Both the position numbers and the translations under genes were made by a program. The notes beneath the pieces were generated by a model. The model was not told where the DNA came from. It was given only the letters and a program-made list of their open reading frames with translations, and ran no database searches. Of a stretch of DNA of 64,000 nt, positions 55,985-64,000 are shown one piece after another. Where the stretch lies: NCBI RefSeq assembly GCF_965363235.1, contig NC_134845.1:65377261-65441260 (forward strand). Direction: 5' to 3'. Position 1 is the first letter of the stretch, and the number at the start of each line of letters is the position of its first letter. Origin of the DNA: Mytilus galloprovincialis (taxonomy: Eukaryota > Mollusca > Bivalvia > Mytilida > Mytilidae).

Positions 55985-56120
55985 ACTGGGCTTAATACAG
56001 ACAAACTGGGCATTAATACAGGGCCATAACAGAAAAAACAGGGCCATTACAGAAAAACAGGGCCATTACAGAAAAAAACCAGGGCCATTACAGAAAAACA
56101 GGGTCATTACAGAAAACATG
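55985..56120 (+). repeat. short tandem array, about 20-bp unit
   Basis: CAGGGCCATTACAGAAAAA repeated five to six times with small slips, preceded by looser GGGCATTAATACAG units. The GGGCCATTA core is also the end of the 54740-54872 MITE. Confidence 0.85.
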
Positions 56121-56633
56121 TTATTTTTAATAAACAGTCATTGTTGGCAATAATGTACTTAGTTGGTTAATAAAAAACTATAATGCATAAAATGAGAGCT
56201 ATTCTATACAACATTATGAGATACTAATAGTATTTAAATGCATAAATGTTTAAAAAAAAAATTTTGCAAATGTCGGACGAATTTGCGCCGATCCTGTTAA
56301 CAACTCGAGTTGTTTCCTAATTTCAATATGATAATAAACGAGCCTTTGGCATCATTACAGTTAAAATCAAGCAATATCTAATTTTTACAAGTTTTTAAAC
56401 ATTTATCTTTTACTTCAAACAGAGAAAAGTCGAAAATATGTCAAAATACCTTTTGCATGTTTTCCACTGCAATACATATGTAAAAATAATGCTTTTTGTG
56501 CAGTTAATAATCTTTAACAAGATTTAAGCCTTAATGAACATCGAGTTCATTGTCGAATTTATATATTAATTATGAACTAAGTGTTACTAATAACCCATAT
56601 AAATAATATAACTTAACGATTACTTATTTGTTC
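56121..56633. other. intergenic, nothing recognised
   Basis: AT-rich sequence; TTTGTTC at 56627-56633 is the target duplication of the next element. Confidence 0.4.
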
Positions 56634-57987
56634 CATGGAAGTATTATATTGATTGACAGGAACTACAACGAATAATTAGCATTTATTTATAACCCGGGTA
56701 GCCCTGTAGAAAAGACATGGAAACTGTCTACATAGTACGCTGTCGTTAATTTCTTTTGTGTCTATCTGCGATGCCGCGGTCATAAATTGACCAGAGAGAC
56801 GTGGTTTTAATCGAGACAGCTTTACAATATTACCTATCGGAAAACACCTTTACGTATTTTAATCGCGTCGGTAGACCTTTATTCGTGAACAACTTATTTA
56901 AACAAATCGACTGATGCATAAAAAATGAAAATCGGCCCGGAATTAATTATTCTACAACGATTTGAAATAGTGAGGGACATTATTTTGTTAGTTTGTGGGT
57001 GAAGTTTATATCGCGATTAAGGTGTGTTCCGGTTACCGCCGGTTAACAATAAAAATATTTGATAAATATTAAAACTGTGAATTTTACAGTAATATAAAGG
57101 GTTAAGTTACTGGATAATCCTGGAAAGTAGAAATTTCCAGTTTACAATACGAAAATTAATCGAGCAAGTACCAATCAACAAAATACAGCAGAAGAAAGCA
57201 GAGATCTAACTAGGTTATATAGATATTTATATAATACAATTCTATCCCCTAAAATATGTTATCACTATCCGACCAAATGAAACCGTCCAAATGATACTGG
57301 TAAATATTATTGAAAAGTCGCACAAGAACTGTCACTATACAAATCCTTGAGTCGCAGTACTAAAAAAAATATTCAACACATCGGGGTTCAGCTGAACATT
57401 CGTATAAACCAACCAATGATCTTACCCTGGATTTAGAGCGAATCTTAATACATTGTAATTTCTACATTTATTTAAAATCTCTTTGATCTTTTGATTTTAT
57501 CAGAACGATCATTTACAATCGTCTTAAATATACAGGAAATGTGTGCCACTCAATGTTATTATATAATCACAACTTGCGATATATTGCGTATAGTGCAATT
57601 TCTACCCAAAAAAATGTATCAATAAAGATGGGGCATTTATTCAATAAATTTGGTACAAATTTCCATCGTCAATGTGTTTTTCTATAGAATTTATGATGAC
57701 TTGCATTAATCCATCAATCACTCAATCGGCACAGTTAGGTAACGGAATCTGCCGAGGTTTGCCGATTGCTGTTTCCTAAGAATTTATTACAACTTTCGAT
57801 TTCTTCGTTTATTTCCGTAATCCCGAAAGCAACCAAGAATGACAATATTGTAGGGCACCTAACGCTGGTATGTAAATAACGTGCCATGTTTCAAGCTAAT
57901 TAACATGTCATTAAATTGGGCGCGGCATCGCAGATGAAACGTTTGAAGTCGGGTCGTAGTAGTTCCTGTCAATATAATACTTCCATG
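56634..57987 (-). mobile_element. DNA transposon copy B, inverted relative to copy A
   Basis: 1354 bp with the same terminal inverted repeats as 50930-52624. Flanks TTTGTTC at 56627-56633 and 57988-57994 form a perfect 7-bp target duplication. The right 110 bp are nearly identical to the left end of copy A (complement), and 57000-57180 matches 52070-52250 of copy A. No PHD-like frame; internally deleted or different in the middle. The left end has a 4-base insertion in the TIR (ATTGATTGACAGG). Confidence 0.85.
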
Positions 57988-57994
57988 TTTGTTC

Positions 57995-58590
57995 TTAAGA
58001 AACAAAGTTTAACAAGTAAAGTATACATAAGACTAAATGAAGTGTGTTTGAACAATTATGTATATTTAATGTGATATTTTGCATTGTCTTATCATTGATT
58101 TTTGTATTATTCAGTCTCTTTTTAGAGAGATTTCATAATTATTATTGGTATATTTAATTGTAAAACTAATTAGAAACCCGCTTATGAAAAACTTTTATTG
58201 AATTGATTAACTGTCAACCTCTCATTGGTTTTAATAAAGTGAAAGGTTTATTGTGAACTTTTAATTTGGATTCTGCATTCTGAAGGACATTTTAGCGAAA
58301 AACAAAAATATATGTGGATGTTTTAACGCAGACATTATAGCTTCTGATTAGGCCATTTTTTTTTAAATTAGCGAAAATTAACATTTAGTCTTAGATGGTG
58401 TTTTTAAAACTTGTTAGTGGCTTTAAACTAGCCGTCAGTAACTGCGAGTAATTTAAGATCAGTATTGAGTACCCTTTTTTGTTGGGATATACAAGTACCC
58501 GTCCACGTCCAATCTGTGTATTTGTTAGATTATTTATATTTGTATCCGTCTGATGAGTTAAGTCTATTTCAACTTATTTTTATATACTTA
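57995..58590. other. intergenic, nothing recognised
   Basis: AT-rich; a frame at 58465-58650 overlaps the next repeat and has no support. Confidence 0.35.
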
Positions 58591-58815
58591 TTAGTTGGTT
58601 CTTTTGTTGTACTGTTACACCACTGTCCAATGTTAATGGGAGGGTTATGATCCCGCTAACAATGTTTAACCCCGCCACATTTTGTATGTATGTGAATATC
58701 CCAAGTCAGGATTCTATAATTCAGTAGTTGTCGTTTGTTGATGTGTTACATATTTGTTTTTCGTCCGCTTTGTGTACATAAGTTAGGCCGTTAGTTTTCG
58801 ATATATTATGTTCGA
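58590..58815 (-). repeat. mytilid repeat, minus strand
   Basis: CCCAAGTCAGGATTCTATAA, GTTGTCGTTTGTTGATGTGT, ACATATTTGTTTTTCGTCCG and TAGGCCGTTAGTTTTCG are the complement of the 40573 family end (CGGCC...AGTTAACGG type). Confidence 0.65.
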
Positions 58816-59750
58816 TAAAATTTAATTCCCTACAACTATCACAGAAAACCGTATTCATGCTTGCTGAATGTTTAAGTTGTTTGTATTTCCTATTTTGTTG
58901 AAAATGGATAAAAAAACTGTTGATGAAACTAACAGGAAAAAATGTATAATATATGTGATAGTTTCATATTTGAGACAAACATCAATTTACAAACAACAAC
59001 GTATATTAGATTTAGAAGTATTGACGAATCTTCATCTCCCACAATACAAGATAATTCAAAAGAGAACGAACACTTTTACTAACAGTAAAGCATCAAACTC
59101 CCCGGCAGTTCCAACTCTGATCCTCGTACTACTCACACTAATGATGGAGTAAACGGATATAGTTCTGGAACGGATACGATCACTGTGCGGAGTTTGGTAT
59201 CGCAAGAGCTCATTACATACGTTCACTCGGGAGTTCCAGGGTAAACAAAACTCGCATAAGGAAAGAAGTTTTTCGGTGAATTGTCCCTTTTTTTTTAAAA
59301 AGTTATTGGAAATAGAAAATGTAGCAACTGTGCTGAGATTGGATATTTTAGAAATAAAAAGTAAAATAAAAAATAATACTGAGCTGACTTATACATGTTA
59401 TAAGTTAATTTTGCTTTGGAACTATTTATACACATGGTTTCCCCATAAAATATCAAAATTATTAGATAAATTAGATAAATGATTGTACATTTGAGTATTC
59501 CAATTATCAGGGAAACAAAGACCATTTAAATTACTTAATTTTCTTAAGCAAACATCTTATGAACTGGTGACTATTTGTCTACTCAATTATGTATTCGTAA
59601 TTTCAACAAATAAATATTTGTCTATATATTTGAGAATTACATGATTCTTTTTATAATTGTATAATGGTTGTAAAAGAGTTCACCGAAGCACATTGTGTAT
59701 GAAGCGCTGAACTTCTAATATAGAATCGTGTATCCAAGACTAAATATCAA
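58816..59750. other. unrecognised stretch with short non-simple frames
   Basis: 58868-59152 and a frame around 59010-59240 (DESSSPTIQDNSKENEHF, then after a break THTNDGVNGYSSGTDTITVR) have an amino acid composition less AT-driven than the surroundings, hinting at a decayed coding sequence. I do not recognise a family. Confidence 0.3.
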
Positions 59751-59753
59751 CCA

Positions 59754-60634
59754 GGGGCCGTGTCAATGACAGTATCCTAGGACATGTCCTAAGATAGGTC
59801 TTAGGACATTATTTAGGATGGTATTAGGACTTGTCTGAGACATGTCGTAGGATGTCAAACAAAGCTGTCTTAGGACAGTCCTAACTACGATGGTCTTAGG
59901 ACCATCCTAACACATTTATTTAATTGAAAATATATGTAGAGATTTGAATGACATAGACTGAATTGTATTTTAGAACATATATGTAAAGAGAGGGAGGATG
60001 ACTCTTATATAGAAAACAATTAACGCAAAATAAAAGTTAAAGTTTTTTACGGAAAACTAATAAATACGTTATTAAATATGATAAAAGATATAAATGAATG
60101 TAATACGAAAACAAAAGTAAATGGTCACAAAACTTTGTGATATTCGTGCTGCAATTTTAGTACATAAACTAGTTTTGTCCTTAGGTCCACTCGATTTCAT
60201 TACATGTATCGAATCAGGATTAGGTAAAAAAGAAGTAAACTTTTTCCCATATTTGAAAATATGTTGCTTATGATGATAGTATTGTTTAGGCTTCAAAAAA
60301 GGCATCACGAAATAATGTAATATAATACAATTAAACCTTTAACAAACATTAAACAATTTTTTTTATTAATTTTATCTAATGATAGTTTAATAGTGTATTA
60401 GTATTTTTAGTATTGCGTTTATCCCATATTTGTTGTTTTTATTACGTTTTAGGACGATGTAACCTTTAGGACTAACCTAAGACACCTAATTGTATATCCT
60501 AACTTTAGGACCAAATTTAGGACATATATTATTTTAGGAGACTTTCGTTAACCCGACTTAGGACTAAGACGTGTCCTAAGACCATCCTAAGACATGTCTT
60601 AGTCCTAGGACAGCTTCGTTGACACGCGGCCCCC
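59754..60634. mobile_element. MITE with palindromic subterminal repeats
   Basis: About 880 bp. Ends GGGGCCGTGTCAATGACAG and (complement of right end) GGGGGCCGCGTGTCAACGAAG. Both flanks inside are packed with CCTAAGAC / GTCTTAGG / TCCTAGGA words in both directions over about 170 bp, while the 500-bp middle is plain AT-rich. No coding capacity. Target duplication not resolved. Confidence 0.7.
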
Positions 60635-61271
60635 GGGGTGGTGTTCACGAAGCTTTCTTTTGATTTGGACGTTTTATTAGACCATTTAATGACACGTTGA
60701 AGGATGGTCGAGTTTAATGTGTAACGATGTAAGTAGTCCGTCTAAAACCTGACGAGGAACAACAATACATTTCACGTGTTGGAGCCATCGGCTCGTTTCT
60801 CTTGACAACGAGTAAACCGTCTTTAGCAATACACGCATTGTTCAGATAGCGTTTTATGTCCTTTACATAAGTACGTTTTTTTGACGGTCGGGTCCCTTGG
60901 CGCAAGTGAGCATGTGTACGCCGTAAGTCCGAGCATTCTGTTTGGATTGATATCCAGGCGTTCCTGCTTGTAAACGGAAGTTTTTGAATCCCTTCAAGAA
61001 TGTCTTTTGTTGAGATATGTCTAACAACTGAATTTTCAGTAAATTGCACAAATGTACAGATTTGACAGGCTGAATCCTCACAGTCTGGTACATTGCGACT
61101 TGCAAAATCGGACGGAAGTATAGCAGCTCCTGCTACATGTTTTACTGTTACTTGATATCTACAGGCTGTTGAAAGAAATGTCGAAACACGTGGGCTTGCT
61201 GAATGCCTGAACACAGGGTTTACTATCGGTCAATATGCACGTGTTATGTTTTGATTGTATGATATAAGGAC

Positions 61272-63323
61272 TTAAGTGCTTAATAGCTGAGGCAATAGAC
61301 AGACAATGTAAAGGGTAGCGCCTAAGCCATGTTTTTTCACAGAACCATCGGTAACGATCCATAGTTGATCATTTGGTTGAGGTAAAAATATTGAACGATT
61401 TGTTGAAAGAGCTTTCTGTGCCTGTGAGAATATATCAGTAAGTTCGTCTGACCATTTTATAGTTTCTTTAGATTCTCGACCGGCTACCATATCATCAAGT
61501 TTGCCTAGTAATGAAGCGCAATCTGGTATTACTCGTGCGAGTACTTTATACGCTCCAATAAAAGACCGTAAACCACATACTTTGTCTGGTTGTGGACAAA
61601 CTGATAATGTAGAAATACGATGCGGGTTGGCTTTGATAGTTCCTAATTGCCAAATCCATCCAAGAATAGTTGTAGTTTTGGGTGCGATAATCGTTTTAGT
61701 AGCAGACAAATTTAGACTGTTCTTTTGCAGAGCCTGTAGAACCCTTGTCCAGTTTTGTAGTAATTCGAGTTGGGTATTTCCACCGCAATAAAGATCATCA
61801 GCTATTTTAGCTACAACACCTTTTTCTACCAGATCACCTAAAACACGACACATTAGCTCCTCAAGTGCTGTTTCTGAGCCTGGCATGCCCATTGCAGAGC
61901 GCAAATACACACGCACACCTTTAAAGGGGGTTACTACACCGCAGTATTTCATTGAATCACTCGAAAGTGGAATTTGGTAGAACGATTTAGTAAGGTCTGT
62001 TGCTCTTATGTATTTCCACTGTGCTATTTGACGTAAGGTTGAATCAACATCTGGCATGAGTGACGGTTGGGGTTTGCTATATCGGCCTACGTCTGCAAAT
62101 GCGGTAACTAAACGGAAACTGCCATTTGGTTTCTTAACTAAAAATGACGGGTTAACATATTCTACAGATACGCCAATATCTTCTGGGCGTTTGAAAACAC
62201 CAATTGCTTCAAGTTCATCAAATTTTTGTTGAAGTTCTACTAGTTGATTACGGGAATATTGCGGCACACGGCCTTTGCGTTGCGGTGGTTGGACTGGTCC
62301 CATGTTCACTCTTGCTTGAAATGGACCGGCGGCACCATTGTATCCCTTGAAATATGGGTCGAAAACATCATCAAAGTTTTTGACCGTATCCCTGAATTTT
62401 ACTTTTAACTCTTGAGATAACAAATTATCTGGGTCAATTTTTACTGATTCTGAATGATTTGTCAATCTTGGGTGATTTATTTTATCAATGTTCTCAGTTG
62501 ATTCGACGGCATCACTTATACACTCTGGAACATATGTTGATCGTATTTGACAAAAGTGTTCGTTGCGTCTTAAACTATGGGGTTCCTGTGTCAAATTTGG
62601 AATACGAATTCTGCCGGCAACGCTTGTAATAAAATTTGGCGGGGGCCACACGTTTGAATCCTTTCCAGCATGCATTGATGAAACATGCGACTCTAATCTT
62701 GGTTCAATGGCGAATGTATCATCAGTTGAGCAAATATCAGATGGTAATTGCATTTCAAGAAAATCACCAGGCCAAATAGTTGTAAATTGAGCCGGAGCAC
62801 GTAAAACGTGTGCCCGACGGACTGTATGATGTTCGGACGTGTTTTGAACGGAGCCATAAGTATAAACGGTATTGTTACCCAGTATTACTTGACGTTTAGC
62901 GGGACGGATAGAAATGTCATTTTTTTCCATAAAAGGAATACCAGCCAAGATGTCTACATCCAAAGTTTCGACGACTAAACCCTCAAAATGTAGTTCACGT
63001 CCATCACGTGTGAAATTAGTGTGCACTTCCCCAATGACTTTGAGGGGTGAAGATCCATCGGCCTGATGTGCAGATTGTGAGCTAGACTTTATTTCAATAC
63101 CCATTCGTTTAGCTGCGGAAGCACGTAACATATTGCCGGTCGCACCTCTATCAATAGTTAAACGCGTGTTATAATGTGTATGGAACACGTCAAGATACGG
63201 AGACTGGCGGACTTGGACTCGGTTTACTGAATGCATAGGTTTAGAAATATTGTCGACTTCTACGTCTGACAATTCGTCATCTGAATTATCTAATATTCCG
63301 GCAATTTGTCGGGCTTTAACCAT
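61272..63323 (-). CDS. retrotransposon pol: protease, reverse transcriptase, start of RNase H
   Basis: 683 codons. Protease-like region near residues 50-150: the active-site motif reads IDRGAT where family members have D-T/S-G, and an ILAGIPF block follows. Reverse transcriptase about residues 330-560 with GMPGSE and IADDLYCGG at the catalytic site, where most relatives have YxDD. RNase H begins near residue 655 (WIVTDGSVK) and soon runs into a wrong frame. An active-site Arg in place of Thr/Ser in the protease suggests decay. Confidence 0.78.
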   Translation of the reverse strand: MVKARQIAGILDNSDDELSDVEVDNISKPMHSVNRVQVRQSPYLDVFHTHYNTRLTIDRGATGNMLRASAAKRMGIEIKSSSQSAHQADGSSPLKVIGEVHTNFTRDGRELHFEGLVVETLDVDILAGIPFMEKNDISIRPAKRQVILGNNTVYTYGSVQNTSEHHTVRRAHVLRAPAQFTTIWPGDFLEMQLPSDICSTDDTFAIEPRLESHVSSMHAGKDSNVWPPPNFITSVAGRIRIPNLTQEPHSLRRNEHFCQIRSTYVPECISDAVESTENIDKINHPRLTNHSESVKIDPDNLLSQELKVKFRDTVKNFDDVFDPYFKGYNGAAGPFQARVNMGPVQPPQRKGRVPQYSRNQLVELQQKFDELEAIGVFKRPEDIGVSVEYVNPSFLVKKPNGSFRLVTAFADVGRYSKPQPSLMPDVDSTLRQIAQWKYIRATDLTKSFYQIPLSSDSMKYCGVVTPFKGVRVYLRSAMGMPGSETALEELMCRVLGDLVEKGVVAKIADDLYCGGNTQLELLQNWTRVLQALQKNSLNLSATKTIIAPKTTTILGWIWQLGTIKANPHRISTLSVCPQPDKVCGLRSFIGAYKVLARVIPDCASLLGKLDDMVAGRESKETIKWSDELTDIFSQAQKALSTNRSIFLPQPNDQLWIVTDGSVKKHGLGATLYIVCLLPQLLST

Positions 63324-63976
63324 GTATTTTCGGTCGCTGTTCGGTAAGAAAGAGCACTTGCTGAAGAAGTGGCGGTCGGGTTGCCTGTTGCTTTACACAA
63401 CGGACAACTTTTAATAGAGCGTGGATAAGATAATTTGAGTTTTTCTTCATGAACAAACTTGGATTTTGCAGGAAAGTTAGAAGTAGCTGCTCGCATAACT
63501 TTTGCATCCTCAGAATTACGGAGTTCCTCAAGTAATGAGTCAAGAGCTTGCGAAACTTCCGGTTTTATTGACGACAATGTTCGCGATCTCAATTCTGTTC
63601 CATATCTTTGTTTGACCAGTTTCGGTAGGTCTGTATGTATTAGTCTTAACCATGTTAGAACGACAAAGTTTTCAAGTGACGGTGTCATTTCTTCATCTTC
63701 CTCGATTGCGCCCCCGTGATGCGTTATTTGGGTATCGCGATGGAGCAGGTTGTCTTCAACAAAAGCCATTATTCGTTGATAAAGGTCTTCTGGACGTTCG
63801 TTCGGTTCAAAATGTATTGCTGCAAAGTCTATAAAATGAGCACCCGTTGATTGGAATCCATAATGTAAACGGATGGTTTGCCATATATTTTCAATAGAAG
63901 TAGAATTTTTTACTATTGTGTTTCTAGATATAACTGGGCAATAATTGGCTATTTGACCAAGCATTAATTCTAACAT
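63290..63976 (-). CDS. retrotransposon gag-like region, 3' part
   Basis: 228 codons open; the start given is only the first Met within the window, and the frame probably continues beyond 64000. Helical region with [12 protein letters not shown] and [14 protein letters not shown], ending in a Cys knuckle interrupted by a frameshift: the first two Cys are in this frame, the His and last Cys in the frame of pol. The two frames overlap by 34 bases. Confidence 0.65.
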   Translation of the reverse strand: MLELMLGQIANYCPVISRNTIVKNSTSIENIWQTIRLHYGFQSTGAHFIDFAAIHFEPNERPEDLYQRIMAFVEDNLLHRDTQITHHGGAIEEDEEMTPSLENFVVLTWLRLIHTDLPKLVKQRYGTELRSRTLSSIKPEVSQALDSLLEELRNSEDAKVMRAATSNFPAKSKFVHEEKLKLSYPRSIKSCPLCKATGNPTATSSASALSYRTATENTWLKPDKLPEY

Positions 63977-64000
63977 GCTGACTTTTTGTTCACGTGTACT

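Larger units (their letters stand above)
60690..64000 (-). mobile_element. Ty3/Gypsy-like LTR retrotransposon, degraded, cut at both sides
   Basis: Minus-strand frames: gag-like region to the window edge (63976-63290) with the start of a Cys knuckle (CPLC), then a long pol frame (63323-61272) with an aspartic-protease-like block, reverse transcriptase and the start of RNase H, then pieces of RNase H and the beginning of an integrase zinc region (61214-60714). The element stops at about 60690, without integrase core or LTR. Breaks: a frameshift inside the Cys knuckle near 63370, a break in RNase H near 61290 and another near 60755. The 5' end lies outside the window. Not capable of movement as it stands. 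Confidence 0.82.

Overview
The window is AT-rich, intron-rich metazoan nuclear DNA, most probably from a marine mussel (Mytilus or a close relative). This rests on many dispersed repeats that I recognise as typical of mytilid genomes (for example the family carrying the core AGACGCGCGTTTCGTC), molluscan SINE tails, Penelope-type reverse transcriptase fragments and the style of the receptor genes. No bacterial-type operons, CRISPR arrays, tRNA or rRNA genes were seen. Exon models were built by eye from splice signals and reading phase; no transcript evidence is available here.

Layout. (1) 1-9 kb: a broken, 5'-truncated TRIM-type gene (1451-3038), then repeats: an orphan copy of a receptor exon, a 277-bp tandem repeat carrying nuclear-receptor-like DR1 motifs, two SINE copies in opposite orientations and mytilid repeats. 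(2) 9.3-26 kb, plus strand: five phase-compatible exons encode a signal peptide and a cysteine-rich, TNFR-like ectodomain. They are followed on the same strand by exons for a CARD-like domain, a STAND P-loop NTPase (nSTAND3-like) and about 14 ankyrin repeats. These may form one receptor gene or two adjacent genes; one junction does not fit in phase. The introns hold a PIF/Harbinger element, a 161-bp tandem array, a MITE and a SINE. (3) 26-39 kb, plus strand: exons of a MEGF/EGF-like single-pass receptor with a tyrosine-motif tail, with Penelope-like debris and a long GAA/CTT tract in its introns. (4) 42.1-53.7 kb, minus strand: a complete six-exon, 425-residue C-type lectin receptor (signal peptide, CTLD, PAN-like Cys domain, Thr-rich stalk, TM/cytoplasmic exon). 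Its introns hold nested transposons, minisatellites and a pentanucleotide array. (5) 53.7-64 kb: mobile-element-rich sequence, including the second copy of a DNA transposon family with 7-bp target duplications, a MITE with palindromic subterminal repeats, and a degraded Ty3/Gypsy-like element running off the right edge.

Taken together the genes look like part of an innate-immune and recognition neighbourhood: lectin, scavenger/MEGF-like and TNFR-like ectodomains beside a CARD-STAND-ankyrin signalling protein and a TRIM relic. Their cooperation is an inference from domain content only.
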